A stretch of DNA of 64,000 bases from Terfezia claveryi (GCA_015179025.1 WHUX01000171.1:51655-115654), one strand, 5' to 3'; positions 22,487 through 34,700 are shown, counted from the stretch's first letter. The notes: generated by a model not told the origin, from the letters alone. Translations and numbers: made by a program.

Positions 22487-24037
22487 TCACGTACCCTGGC
22501 CGCAAATCCTCAAGAATCCCTTCCTTAACCGCTCGACCGCCGAGGGCTCGGGTGGATCCTCCGCAAACGCTTCAATTATATCGTAAACCATGAGCTCTTC
22601 CTGCTCCTCCGCCTCCTGCATCCCTCCCCCTTTCTTCTGTGACTCGTTCTGTGCGGACGCCTCCAGACACTTCTCAATAAGCATAAAAATAATTTCTGCA
22701 AAACAAAATTTGTTGCCCGCTGCGATTGCCAGCGCTTCGTAAATGTGCGAGTACCTCGTAAAGCATTCACGTTCGGGGCCCACCAAACTCTGCATAGATG
22801 TCGCGAATATCTCTCGATAGTGCTGAAGTTGCTCAGGCGAGTTCTCCCGTTTTTTGCTCTCGGGATTCTTGGGATCATAGTGATACATCAACGGATCCCA
22901 GTCACGGGTTATAAAGTGTGGATATCCTTCATTCCCGAGACATAGGGGGGAGGTTTCAACGCCATCCCAGTCAATGATGCTCAAAATATGGCAATCGCTG
23001 TCGTTTGAAATGATGATATTTTGAAAACCGAAATCGGGGTGAGTGAGAACAAACCGGTGTCCATTCAATTCAGCGTTAGCGATGGAGTCAGGAATCGAAT
23101 TGATGAAGTATCGGAGAATCCGCTCTAGACGGAGAATCTGCTCTAGATCGAAGCTAGGGCGGCCGGAAGTGCGCACATCAAGAAGTTGAAGCAGGTAAGA
23201 CTTGGTATCAGAAAATGGACCAATTTCGCGGAACTTTGGTGCTTCTGCTTCGAAAAAATCACATACCCTGGGCCCAATGCTCATGGGCCAATCTTCATCG
23301 TCCTTGAATTCCAGCATTCCACATTTGTCAAATGTAAATTGCCTCAGTTGATATGAGTATTCCGCTAACGTTTTAAGCCACTTGAGTCTTCGCTCTTCCA
23401 AGAGATCGTCAGACAGCTGCTCGCTTCCGTCCGCCGTAGAGAACCATCTCTCAGCCATTTGGATACCATCAACAAATTCCATGGCAATATAGGGAGCATT
23501 GATAATGTTATCGAGCCCAGAATCGAAGGCAAAAACCTCTGGGATTGGGATGCTCGTACGCTTTCGAATCAGATTCATCGTCTTCGCCTCCGATCGGAGC
23601 CATCTCCCACTCGCTTCTGACCATTCCGGCAAGTATCCGGTGCTAGGGATCTTGAAAACCCACGCCGAACTGTCGGAGAAAGTGACACGGTACAGGATGT
23701 TGTAGGAACCGGCTAGGGGTTGTGGATTGATGGTGCAGGTCATTAAGTTTCCACTTTCAACATCCCCAACCGGGGCTGTTTTGAGAGAAATGGCGAGCTC
23801 CGAAAGCCTTTCGAGTCGCAGATGTGAAAGCACAGGGCGGAAGCTCTCCAGTGGATCCTCACCATCTTCTTCCTCATCCACGTTGTCGTCGGCATCAGCA
23901 TCCGCATGCTGTTCCTCCTGCAACCCCACGCTCACCTGTGGTCGTTGTGTCTCTCCGATGTTTGCACATCCTGAGTCCTTTCCACTCCCAGATGCGGACC
24001 CTAGCTGTTCGACGAGATCCCGAGGAGCCATGGGCAC
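22487..24037 (-). CDS. APH-fold (aminoglycoside phosphotransferase-like) kinase family protein
   Basis: 516 codons, uninterrupted. Residues 45-62 are an Asp/Glu-rich tract (ADADADDNVDEEEDGEDP). A nucleotide-binding N-lobe follows (YNILYRVTFSDSSAWVFKIP, with Lys in the VFKIP strand), then EAKTMNLIRKRTSIPIPEVF, the helix-C-like region with the catalytic-pair Glu. The catalytic loop is H333-P-D335-F-G-F-Q-N, and the metal-binding segment is IIDWDGVE (D356, D358), as in PF01636. Such genes are numerous in filamentous fungi; substrates are mostly unknown and drug resistance should not be assumed. The stop follows CAG-G|GTACGT, a good splice donor; splicing to the AG at 22443 would replace the last residue and end the protein at about 22428. 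It is unclear which end is used. Confidence 0.85.
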   Translation of the reverse strand: MPMAPRDLVEQLGSASGSGKDSGCANIGETQRPQVSVGLQEEQHADADADDNVDEEEDGEDPLESFRPVLSHLRLERLSELAISLKTAPVGDVESGNLMTCTINPQPLAGSYNILYRVTFSDSSAWVFKIPSTGYLPEWSEASGRWLRSEAKTMNLIRKRTSIPIPEVFAFDSGLDNIINAPYIAMEFVDGIQMAERWFSTADGSEQLSDDLLEERRLKWLKTLAEYSYQLRQFTFDKCGMLEFKDDEDWPMSIGPRVCDFFEAEAPKFREIGPFSDTKSYLLQLLDVRTSGRPSFDLEQILRLERILRYFINSIPDSIANAELNGHRFVLTHPDFGFQNIIISNDSDCHILSIIDWDGVETSPLCLGNEGYPHFITRDWDPLMYHYDPKNPESKKRENSPEQLQHYREIFATSMQSLVGPERECFTRYSHIYEALAIAAGNKFCFAEIIFMLIEKCLEASAQNESQKKGGGMQEAEEQEELMVYDIIEAFAEDPPEPSAVERLRKGFLRICGQGT

Positions 24038-24381
24038 CTCTTTGTGGTATACACCTTCGCAAGTCTGGTTGCGCTATCGATGGGCTGGTTGCACTTGCGG
24101 GTGTGTTGTGTTGTGTGCTGGGTGAGATGGGGAGATCCCTTTATATAGGATCGAGCTATTATATTAAAAAAATGGTGTGGTAGGGAGAATACCAAGATAG
24201 TACTAGCTTACTGACAAAAAGGGTAGCTGAGCGATACTGGAAAAGGTATGGGCCAAAATAGGACTAGTCTGATTGCACAAAAAGGACTACCTGTGTAATT
24301 TCTCAAAAGGGGCACGAGACTACTCAAAAGGCAACCATTCAATGATACTGAAAGAAGAAGTCAAAAATTCTAAATACCCAA
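24038..24381. other. Upstream region of the APH-like gene with a shared repeat
   Basis: A TATA-like TTATATA lies near 24140. 24167-24222 repeats the sequence found at 19709-19780. Confidence 0.4.
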
Positions 24382-24503
24382 TGCGTGCTGCGTGGGAGAC
24401 TTTCCTGCGTGGTCACCCACTGCAGTACTAGCCCGGCGATCTAAAGCTTCGATATGGCAGAGCGAACGGGATGCCTCTTTTTCTTCCGTCTATGGTCTCA
24501 AAT
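24382..24503 (-). pseudogene. 5S rRNA pseudogene
   Basis: On the minus strand the sequence reads GACCATAGACGG, CATCCCGTTCGCTCTGCCAT, GATCGCCGGGCTAGTACT and GTGGGTGACCAC, the conserved blocks of a fungal 5S rRNA in the right order over about 120 nt. The terminal stem is lost: the 5' end (ATTTGAG) cannot pair with the 3' end (CACGCAT), and the loop regions carry changes. Fungal 5S genes are usually dispersed, so a single copy is normal. This one is probably a retro-copy or a decayed gene, possibly the head of a SINE. Confidence 0.7.
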
Positions 24504-25398
24504 GATGATGCACTCTCGATTTTATGTCACCTATAAACACTCAAATTAGCTTACTTGGTTTTGTATCAGGCTTAATATCGTCGAAAACCGCATAACAAAC
24601 CGAGTAATCAGCATCCCGATGATGTATATACTTCTGTAGCTAAGTGCTGTGAGAAAATAAAAATATCTACAACACCAGCGATTCCCGCTTGCACATATTG
24701 AGATGGACTCCGTCTGGAATAGGCAAGTCCAGGGTGCTAGTTGAACTCGTGCTGGTACAGAATCGTCTACGTTAGCCTATAAATATGTTTGTAAATATGC
24801 ATTAACTTTGCATAATATTTTTCTGAGGTTTCGCAACGCCCCAGGGCTATCACGCCGGCCTCACCCGACCCTGGAAAAACCTAAAAACAAGCCCTATATA
24901 TGTACATTGACAATACTCAACTGGTATGACGGGTTAGTGTCCGGTCTACTTTAAGCTACATTTTATTCTGTACTGCCTAATAACCCGGCTCTCACTGCCC
25001 ATTATGCATCCCCCACGCATGCCCAACACATGCCAATGCATCTCTATATCTCCAAGTTCCTTATACATTTTGCTGAGTATGATTCCGTTCATTTCAGGTT
25101 GCGTTACGGCGCCAAGAATATGCCGACAGGGATACCGGGGACCTGTTGCATTACACCCGTGATGTACTGTAGACTATAGCTAGTCACAATATAAATAGCA
25201 CTGTGGTTCATTTGGTCAGGTCTCAAGAATGAGACCAAAAGAGGTTTCGCATCAACAATTGTATGGGAACCACCAAAAGTTTCCGAGTAAACCTTTTGAG
25301 GTTTCGAACAAAACTTTTTTTAGGTTTCGCGTATTATGGTCCGTCCTATGGAAACTTTACATAGGTCTCACTAGTGAAGTCACCTAGGGCTCGTGATA

Positions 25399-25586
25399 GA
25401 AGCCAATGCAAAATCTCATAAATTCACTGCACGGAAACCTAGCAAAGGACTCAAATAGAAGCCAATGTAATATCTCATGTAAATTCACTCTATGGAAACC
25501 TGGCAAAGGCCTCGAATAGAAGCAAAATAAACATCTCATATAAATATAAAATCAAACCTATAGAAACCTAGCAAAAGACTCGAATA
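25399..25586 (+). repeat. Tandem repeat, three units of 59, 61 and 68 bp
   Basis: Each unit starts GAAGC(C)AA, passes ATCTCAT(A/G)TAAATTCACT and ends GGAAACCTAGCAAAGGACTCGAATA. The third unit has a small insertion. A partial unit precedes and another follows. Confidence 0.7.
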
Positions 25587-25707
25587 GAAGTAAAATATTT
25601 GTAAATTTGAAGCACTTAGGAAAGTAAATGATAGAACCAAGTGCTGTACGCTTGATACAAAGACCTTGGATATAGGGAAAAGAGAGTGCGAGAGATCGAC
25701 GTATGGT

Positions 25708-26405
25708 GCCGGCAGTCAAGAGGGTACCAATATAAGGGGGTGTGCCACTAACGTATCAACAACACCACCATAACAGACTTCGAATATTTTTACAGTAAAA
25801 TCGATAGTATTGGCTATGAAGAACAATAATTACTGATTAAAAAAAAATATATGAAAAAACTGAGGGAGTAGATAGGTAAAAGAAAAGACCGTTTTGTATG
25901 GGAGGGCCAATGAATTACCCATGCCAAGATTGACCAAAATTACTGAACTAGGCATAGAGTGAGGCCAGACTAGTCTCAATCCAACCTAGCTTGGCAGACT
26001 TGGCAGTTGGGTTGATTTGCTAGTCTTCATTCAATATATGAGTTCTACGATGGCTTTTATATACACGATCTTTAAACTCTGCAGTACCATATTAACAACC
26101 ATCACGGTATGCTTGCAGAGTCCGCAACATCGGAGTCCGTACCCCCAAACAACTCCTCCTCTGAATCCTGTTGTCTTAGAGCTTTACGAGCTTTCGCGGT
26201 GGAATCAATACACGCTTTTCGCTTTTTGCTGAGCGGAGGCATTGTTCAGGGTATGTACCGGTAGTTCAGGGGTGGTTGGCAATCTATTCCGTGTCACATT
26301 CGCCTCAAACGAAAAAATAAAAAAAATAAACCCGTGATGACTAAGGCTCAGGACGAATTACCCATTTTGCCAAGAATGGTACCCTCTTGACGGCCGGCAC
26401 CATAT
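25708..26405. repeat. Inverted pair of about 28 bp enclosing 0.64 kb
   Basis: ATGGTGCCGGCAGTCAAGAG..GGTACCA at 25708-25736 is found inverted at 26378-26405 with one or two changes. No target duplication was recognised outside it, so a TIR transposon is possible but unproven. Confidence 0.4.
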
Positions 26406-26910
26406 ATACTTTACAAGAGGCCTCGGAGAGCCAAGTGCCGACAGCAAAATAAACTTCCCGACGAAAATATCAGGTAACGAGTAGTCTGGTTGCACTACCC
26501 CTCGCAGGTTACGAGATAGATAACAACGACAGATAACAACATCATAATGGGAGTCGGAGAGGCTAAAATATATTGAAGACTAGCTTCTCTTGAAATGAAT
26601 AAACAACCTCCTTGATCTCGTGCCAACCAGACTACTTGATCTCTACAGAAAATGAAACCTTAATAGGGTCTCTGCAGAGAAGGAAACCTTAATAGGGTCT
26701 CACGATGTAGCTAAGGCCTCCCCAAAGTCTCAAACTATTCTCCATAGCCTTTTTGAAGGTCTTAACTTGCTTGAAAGGTCTCACTTCGGTTCAAAGGTTT
26801 CACCTCTAAGCCTCAGCAGGTCTAACTTGGCTGAAAACTCGCGACTTAGACCTAAACTTAGACTAAAGTTGAAACTTTTAATTAAGTTTACTATGGGCGC
26901 CCATCGATGT

Positions 26911-27297
26911 TCATTTCTCCAGGAATCGGGGAGATTGTCTTATAGAGTTGAATTCCTGAGTCAGTCTGAAGATGTTTCCTATGGAGGATGATTGGTATTG
27001 GTTTGCGAGTGTTTTCCAGGCTTCTCTTGCTGTCATGTCGTCTGATAGAGATGCTTGTGTCATCGAAGTACATCCGAAAAAGATCTCCGAAAAAGTCCAT
27101 CTATCGCATCTAACCCAATCTTCATCCACATCTACTGGCTTTTCGAGGTCTATTATCTGTAGTACTCCTACTCTCATGAACAGGACTCTCATCGCTTTTT
27201 TCCATGTGCAGTAGTTCGTGTCATCTAAAAGAGGTATGCTTGCGTTTCCTCTATCGAATTTCGAGGGTAGGGAGAAGTCTTCCATAGTTACAGGCAT
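26911..27297 (-). pseudogene. Ty1/Copia-type gag fragment
   Basis: The 128-residue frame reads FDRGNASIPLLDDTNYCTWK and MRVLFMRVGVLQIIDLEKPV, the N-terminal gag (DUF4219/UBN2-type) opening of fungal Copia elements (L-x-x-x-NY-x-x-W), then MTAREAWKTLANQYQSSSIG. It stops inside the gag and no pol is found. The 30 bp at 26905-26934, at its truncated 3' end, recur as a direct copy at 27369-27398 on its 5' side. Confidence 0.7.
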
Positions 27298-27788
27298 CTT
27301 GAACGGTCGGAAGAGAAAAATTCTCCTTCAAAAGCAACCGAGGGTCATAACCTGATGGAATGTGTCAACGATGTTCATTTCTCCAGGAATCGGGGAGAAG
27401 GAGAGGTCCCCTCCCCGGATAGAGTCTAAGCCTAAAGACGTCACTCAGAGTCTAACCTTCCTAATCTAAGGACGTCACTCAGAGTCTAACCTTCCACAAA
27501 CCATCGAACAGAAATTATGACATTGTCATCCATGTCACTGGCACAAGCCAACGAAGCAACCAGCTGCAGACCCCGCTACATACGGGAAAGTCTCACTAGT
27601 TGCAGCGTTCGGTGGATTAGCATATGAATCTTAAAGTTCCATCCTGACGTTCCAAGTTTCAAACAGATTACGAATAACCTCGGTACATCTTAAGTTGTCC
27701 CAGTGCTCGGTAATACCAGGATCGTAGGTGCGTGGTTTCAGAGGCTGTGTGGCATGAACTGATGGGCCCATTGCAGGATCTCACATAT
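27298..27788. other. Intergenic with a short tandem repeat
   Basis: 27430-27495 holds two copies of TAA(A/G)GACGTCACTCAGAGTCTAACCTTCC (unit about 33 bp). 27369-27398 duplicates the gag scrap end at 26905. Confidence 0.5.
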
Positions 27789-29215
27789 ATGGCGTCCACA
27801 TTGATTGTTTTTGGTGGACTCTTCGATGACGGGACTCTGGCCACGTCGTTCATGACTTTCAACAAATACTTTCGATGTGATCCGAGTCCTAAAGCTTCGG
27901 TGTAGGCTTATTCAAGCATTGATCTCGGCTTCTTCGTGCAGTACGGACCGCTCATGTCAGGGAGAGTTGAAGCTCCAGGGGGCAGGAGGATAGTCTGGGA
28001 TCAGGAAGAACGTGACAATGGGCTTGAAAGCCTTTACGAGATCAAAGGAAGGGCTTTGAAAGATGCAATATTATCATGGCTCGACAGTACGACTAAACAG
28101 AACCCTACTATTGTTAACCTGGTGTTCTGCTGTCATGGATATTGCCAAATTGGGGCCTCCAATTACGATACGGTGCAGGGGGTACAATGTCGGAGAGTCT
28201 AGGACCTGAAGAGATACTGCGAGAAACAAATAAGCTTCACCAAGACGTCCAATTGAATCCCTTTCTCTTGAGCTGTTACTCTGGCTGCTGCTGGCACATG
28301 GATTGAGGTATTCCGCAATGGCAGTTTTCTACAGAAAATGCTCATCCATACTGCGTGTGCAAGGAACGAACAAGCATTCCCATTTCTTCCAGGCAGTTTA
28401 AGGCACCGAGATAGCCTCTTTGGGTCGGCGGTCATGGCATCGCTTCCACGCGGAGGGACCGTCCATGAGTACCAAGGAAATGTGGCAAACTATATGGAGG
28501 ATACGATTCGTGACCAGGCATGCCCAGCACACACACCTCAGCTTGATATAAGACCTGGTCAATACATTTCCCGTCAGCTCAGACAGATATTGCACCTAGG
28601 CCTGGGCACGAGACGAGACATCTCGAGACTTACGAGACGAGACGTCTCGAGACTTTTTGTGAAAATTTTTCAGTGGCTGCGAAGATCTTTTCATGGATTG
28701 CGACAATCAGTTAGCAGCCTACGATAGCCTTCGCTTGTAAATATGTGTTATTCGGTACTTAAAGGTAGAGATTCCTTCTTCTCTTTCTCCCTTCATTATA
28801 CTATTTCTCCGCTCATAATCCGCACTTCCTGTACTACATCTACAATCAGCACAATGAGCCAAATGTCTGTGTCAGCTGCTCATACCCCGGTTGATTTTAG
28901 AGCGAGGTTTAGCGGAAGAGGGTATAGAAGGGGAAATTGACGTCGAAGGCGAAGATGATGATGATTGATAATAACTAGGTAGCTAGCTAGCAAGCTCGAA
29001 TATAGTTATGATTATCCAAAAGTCTTGAGACAACAGCTATAGAGTCTCGAGACGTCTCGTGCCCAGGCCTAATTGCACCTTCCTCTAAACCTATTCCACA
29101 GACTTTTGCAGTTCCCTGGAAGGCTTCCAAGGGCCTCAGACGCTGTTAGAGTGCCAGCATATACTGTTGACAAGTCAAGGATACGCAGCCATGGAGGTAG
29201 CAGTCAAAAGGCCAG
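27789..29215 (+). pseudogene. Broken caspase/peptidase C13-like gene with a MITE inside
   Basis: An ATG at 27789 starts MASTLIVFGGLFDDGTLATS; a stop at 27903 lies in a possible 43-nt intron. Then come NPTIVNLVFCCHGYCQ (like the conserved FxxHG strand), LNPFLLSCYSG near 28260 (like the S-C-Y-S-G strand carrying the catalytic Cys) and RHRDSLFGSAVMASL near 28400, in the order of fungal caspase-like genes. The pieces are in different frames. The hAT MITE at 28597-29071 splits the last readable part; joining the flanks at the duplicated 8 bp restores an open frame from RQLRQILH into LPLNLFHRLL. Family assignment is from remembered motifs. Confidence 0.5.
28597..29071 (+). mobile_element. hAT-type MITE / internally deleted element, 475 bp
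   Basis: It begins TAGGCCTGGGCACGAGACG and ends with the inverted copy CGTCTCGTGCCCAGGCCTA. It is flanked by the exact 8-bp direct repeat ATTGCACC (28589-28596 and 29072-29079), the target size of the hAT superfamily. Inside the termini are more GAGAC/GTCTC palindromes (CGAGACGTCTCGAGAC). The centre keeps an ATG (28854) with a 28-codon frame and an acidic GATGATGATGATTGA stretch, which looks like the two ends of a transposase gene joined by deletion. It is non-autonomous. Confidence 0.85.
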
Positions 29216-29224
29216 AACACCTTG

Positions 29225-29345
29225 TTTTTTTTTTTTTTTTTTTTTTTTGAACTCATTACTCGTGTGCGCAACCTTAAGGGTCGCATGACGACGGAAGCCC
29301 GGGTGGATTCAAGCGTCGAATCGCCCGTTGATAACTATATACAAA
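29225..29345 (-). repeat. Poly(A)-tailed retro-insert (SINE-like) on the minus strand
   Basis: Twenty-four T residues (29225-29248) followed on the plus strand by GC-rich sequence. On the minus strand this is GCGATTCGACGCTTGAATCC... ending in A24, with a poor B-box likeness. Its 5' limit and target duplication were not found. Confidence 0.35.
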
Positions 29346-31701
29346 CAACGATACGCCACGCTCACAAACCGCCCTCAGTGACTGCCATGGCACTATTGCG
29401 AGGTGGCGTCATCATATCCCTCAGGCGATGCATATGATGTTAAACAAGAAGTATAATAATAATACGGTTTTTTTGGAACTTCTTTGTTCGCCAGAAATCG
29501 GAACAGTTCCTCAAACTGTTCGATAGTTCTTCCGGGCAAGCGCTTCGTGAGGTCGTACGCGTTGGTAGTCATTATTAGAGATATACATATTGTTGGGTTT
29601 GGACTATTGATTTGGACTGAAGGGAAAGAGGGAAAAGTAGATTCGTGGGATCCGGGAGTCCAAAAATGCGGCCAATTATGCATCGGACTCTTTTCGGGTG
29701 CCAAGACTACACTTATGGTGATATCTCATTCCCAATTTGGACTTTTCAGTTCCAGAAATGGACTTCAAATTTTCAATTTCCACGTTGAGACTACAGTAGG
29801 TGACTTCTCCTACGGGATCTCCTACTGTAGTTAATTGGCACTACCTAGACCTGCTAGCGTAGTCTACCATATTCAACTCGGATGATCTCAAATGGCACTA
29901 AGCCTATCAGTGTAGTTACTTCATGTTGGAAATATCTAGCGTCCTTTACATGCTCCAAGAATAACGCTGTATTTCCACTATTAATTGTTGGTTTCGACGC
30001 CAATCTGTGGCACAGAATAATGCCACATTTCTATGTGACATATTAGGATTACTCGGACATTACCAAAGTCCTGCGTAAGTGTAACCCACCTCAGAACCTA
30101 GTCACTTGCTGGCTTTGTAAAAAGAGCTGGCTTGCCAACAACCATAACGGTGTTCGTGATAAGCGAGATTATTCATGTCCACTATGCCGTAGGAGGAAGC
30201 GCACGTCATATGTCCACATGAGAACATACCTAGACTATAAGAGGCAGTGGCTAAGCCAATCCATAAATTTAGGTTGTCATCTGAACTAGATGGGAACAGA
30301 TATTGACTACGGTAACAGGTACTACATTGAGCCTTATAGCGATAGCTCCGATAGTTCTCAATACAAGCCTTGATTCCTCCACTCATAGCCTCGTAATCTT
30401 ATAGATCCTCCAACGGAAACTCTAGCTTCTCTTCTCTTGCCCGGTAATCTTTCATCCAGTGTCTTGGTATTGGCTGCTGCCTTCCCTACCATCATATACG
30501 CGTGGACAGTGCTGACGAAACCTCCCACCAAGCTCTTCAAAGTCGAAATTGGTTGCAATGTCAGGCGTAATCGCCTGTACAGGGCATTTAGCAATGGGTT
30601 GCTTGCAATAGGCCTCCAACTCAAGGTCTAAAATTTGCTGAACGAGCCTCCACACCCCCTTACCTAAACGCCTCTTCACTTCGGAGATTGCTGTTGCCGA
30701 GTTCTGTTTCCTACAATTGAGATACCATCCCCTCAAACACCTCCTCGACACCGTTATTGTCTACGAAGGACCTTTGCTTCTCTCGCATGCACAATTGACT
30801 TTGCTCCAAGGCATCTGATAACAAATAGTCTGAGGTCCATACTCCTCAGCATCCAATGCGATTGCATCCCATTCACCATCCATAACAGCGAACTGTGTTT
30901 TCTGCAATAACCCAATCACTGATCTCCCGATGCACTTGAAGACGGCTGTTAATTCTGATTAGCAGTCTGGATTTCGCCGTGTTTCGGGATGTTTTGGTTG
31001 AGATGTTCAAAAATAAATATTTACATTCAAAAGCTAATTGTATTACATATTCTGCTCCGAAGCCACTACATAGTGTATTGCATAGCTTGTATTGGAGGAC
31101 ATCAGCGTGTAATTCCGGAGTAGGTTACTACCAGACTCTTAGCCGTAGCACTAAAATAATTACAGCGTAGTGTTGAAAGAATATGCTGATGTCGATCACA
31201 GAAGATAAACCTGATTGTTCAATGCTTCGCTCTTTGTTATCCTTTGTCCTGCATACATTACATTGTTCTGCACGACTTCTTTGTCACTATTGTCTGATGT
31301 CACTACTATCTGTTATCGCTGCTGCACTCTACATTTGCTGTCGCAGTCTCTTGTACCGTGGTTTATTTAAACCTCACAAAAGTCCTGTCTATATCGATCA
31401 ATAAGATAATTTGAGAGTCAAGCAAATACGATCTTTCGCTGCATATGCACTCATTCTCCCTGTAGTTTTACAACACGTGGCTCTATGTAAGAGTCTGGTC
31501 ACGAGAGCAATACGCAGCTTGTGTGGCTCCATTGTTTGCATGTGACTTATGCGCCTTCCTGCCAGGCCCCCAGTGCCTCCGGTAAGCACGTATGATATAT
31601 ATCATACGGCGGGATCAAATGCAATGGATTCTTTCATTCTCTTTCAGAAATCTCTAGCTGATGTTTGTTGAAAAAAAAAAAAGAAAGCGAGAAATATCGT
31701 C
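29346..31701. other. Long intergenic stretch, possible gene scraps
   Basis: 29393-29571 on the minus strand encodes a 59-residue frame starting MTTNAYDLTKRLPGRTIEQF, without recognised domains. 30452-30751 on the minus strand (ILDLELEAYCKQPI.., ITPDIATNFDFEELGGRFRQ) recalls the N-terminal part of fungal DUF6589 proteins but is short and broken. Nothing else is seen. A TATATATCATA run lies at 31590-31605, about 100 bp before the next gene. Confidence 0.3.
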
Positions 31702-34700
31702 ATGTCCGATCCGAGTTCTCAGGAATATTATGAAGCTATCTACTTACTCTCCCTGCTAAAGCAGCTTGACCAATCCCACGTGCAAGATACTGACCATCAG
31801 ACCAAATGTGCGTATGACATTGACAATGAAGATAATTCCGCCTCTGTCGACTTGTGTGGTGTTGATGTGCACCTCGAAAGTGGGGGTTCAAGCGCAGTGT
31901 CAACGTCAGGACAGCGAAGACGCCTGTTAAATGCTTTGAGCTTTATTGCATCCATAGATGCAAATGAGCAATCATTCACAGCCATGACAATGGAGCAAGT
32001 CGACAATGGCAGCGCGTTGCGGTTTCGGATTGCAATGGATCAAAGTGTGCCTCAAGTGGTTATGGACAGACTGACGCAGGTGGGAAAACTTTTGATACAG
32101 GCTGCGACCAAGGGTAGGGGATGCCATGTGAAAGTTTGAAAGTTTTAATTATATCCGCAATTATGCATACTTACTTACATTTACAAATGGAATATAGATT
32201 CTGGTGCCTCCGCAGATGGTGGTACAAGTACGCCGACTGGTATCCTATCAAGCTCCGCCGTCGAACTTGAGCTCTTTGACCTTGTTTTGAGACTGAAGCA
32301 ATCTAGACTCACCACAGATCTATGTGGTATTCCTGGCGGAAAGGACGGCCTTCTCGCTATCTTTAGAACGGCGGTAAAGACAATAAATACAACTCCGGAA
32401 AACCACTCCATTTTGGCCTCAAAATCTGCTATCGACCGCTATACTCTACACTCCCAGCACAGTTCCATAGAGGACCCGTTGGCCCAGTTTCAGAAGCTTA
32501 TTCAATTTGTGCAAAATACATTCCACCATGAGAAAGGCAAGAAAGCCAAAACGAAGATCAACCTTTCCACCGCTAAGGAAGCAATCCTGTTGGCTTACAA
32601 GCTTCGGTCCGATCAAATTTTGAGGCAGCTGCTCTCCCACAAGGCAATGTGTGGTATTCGGAATCTGAGCCGCTATTGGTGGTATTGCTTGGAGTTGCTG
32701 CGGTGTGCACGCTCCATGGCATTTCTCGGGAAAATCGAGTTTTTGGCGGTGCCTGCATTAAGACCACCATCGCTGGCGGGACCAAGTGCATCTCAGGACC
32801 TGATACCAACAGTAAATCGTTTGTTAACTTCTATGGGATTTACACTGGTCGACTTACGAACTTACTGCAAACACACTGGGCTCCGCGAAGCTGATGTTTG
32901 GCATGGTATGGAGACCTCCCTCGGCACTCCTCCATACGTTCACGCCGAAATGACTTTGATGCACTTTTATACCTTGCATACGGATTTACAGCCAGAAAGG
33001 GAAATTGGGTGCAGCAAGAACGGCTGTTTTGCATGCAATAACTCTCTCAAGAATAATCTATCATTCAAAGTTGGGAAGTCTGACACCAAGGTTTACCCCA
33101 AACGGGCCCTCCCTACACAAAAACCTTCAAGCAAGACTACGGTAGCCCCGACTTTAGAGGCCAGGATAATGCCAGCGTTTATAGAAGTTTTGCGACAGGC
33201 TTTAATCAATATTTTGAGGTTAGCGCCGCAGATAATGCCGGGCCAATTTCCATCAGATTCCGAGCTAGGAATTACAACCACCGCAGAGAACAAATCGGTC
33301 AATAGCAGCGATACCGTTGGCAAGATTGGTGAACCTACTCGTATGAAGCAAGGCAACTTTACAATGACGCTTGTCGAGGATATGCGAGCATTTGTCCTGG
33401 GCCTTGGTGGCCTAATGGTCACAGACGACTTAGAGGATGTGGAGGATGAAGGCTTATGCAAGACCGAGGCTGACACAGATGCAAGCTCAATTCCTAGTTA
33501 TCATCCAGGTACGTTCTGATCCGTGCCTTGACATGCCATATTTGTCCTCTGATAGCTAACGGTATATAAATCATTGAAGGAGCGCCTGACTGGGAGGATC
33601 CGGAATGTGAGCGGTGCGGTGCTGCCACATCTCGCAAATGCAGCAAATGTGGATCAGGTTACTTTTGCAGCACGCGATGCGAATACACAGCAGGACCGCA
33701 CCATATTTTCTCCTGCACCCCAGGCAGACCAGTCGATTCTGCTGACTATCTGGTCCAATACTGCTATGATGACCTGATGCCCCCGGACGCTGAAGTTGAC
33801 GGTTTTGGTTTTGATCGCTGCAAAGGTGCGGGGGAGCGGAGCAACCTTTTGGGCTTGTATCAGGGCATAGTACGTAGTAGTGATACCGTGTCGTCGAGAG
33901 ACCTTCACAAATGGCAACAGGAAAATACCTTAGCTGAAAACATTTGTCGATTTTATGACAAGATTCCTCGATCACATGTTGGTGGATATTATCCCTGGTT
34001 TGAACAGAACAAACACATTGTGGACGCCAAAACAAAGAAGCCGTCACTACTTGATAGCTCATTGAATATGACGGCTCTGAGAACTTGGATGCCAAAAACG
34101 AGACGAGTGACGGATATCAAAGGACTTCAAAATGCATTAACGGAAAAAGAGCTCGATGTGGCTCTACTTTATGGCCTCATAAAAGCATCTTACCGCCCAT
34201 CACCAGGCATGACAGCCTGGAAATCTTTTGGCTTTTGCACCTGCCGTCTTGAGGATGTAATACAACATGATGAGGCAGAGCTAGGAAGGCTCTACGAGCT
34301 CTTGTTGGATAAATGCACCTGGACTGAGTTCCACCGTGCCTATGAAGGTGGGACCCTGGAACAGCTTGCGAGGGGGAAAGGTTTTGCTGAGCAAATTGCA
34401 AAATTAAGTCGATCGGGGATTTTCTTGCAGCCAAAACCCTATAGTGTGTACTCATTGAAGGAGTATGTAGCACGAGATGATACTGGGGTGGACCCAGAAC
34501 TGGCTGTTATGTGGGACTATGGATACTTGAGGTGTCGAAGTGCACGAGAGAAAATGCAGTGGAGGAACACGTATAAAGAGCTTTTTGAGAGCAAAGAATA
34601 CAGGGATGAACAGCTACATGAGGCGTGTATCAAGGGTAAAATCTATGGGTATATCAAGAGGATTTTACCTAAGACACCAACGAGTTTTCAGAGTTTATGT

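Larger units (their letters stand above)
24504..26904. other. Repeat-rich intergenic region without genes
   Basis: It contains the 60-68 bp tandem repeat at 25399-25586 and the inverted pair at 25708-25736/26378-26405. Many AGGTTTCG, GGAAACCT and GGGTCTC(A) words occur (25220-25400 and 26640-26860), which suggests an old retroelement end. GAATTACCCAT..GCCAAGA occurs at about 25912 and 26355. No reading frame of interest is seen. Confidence 0.4.
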
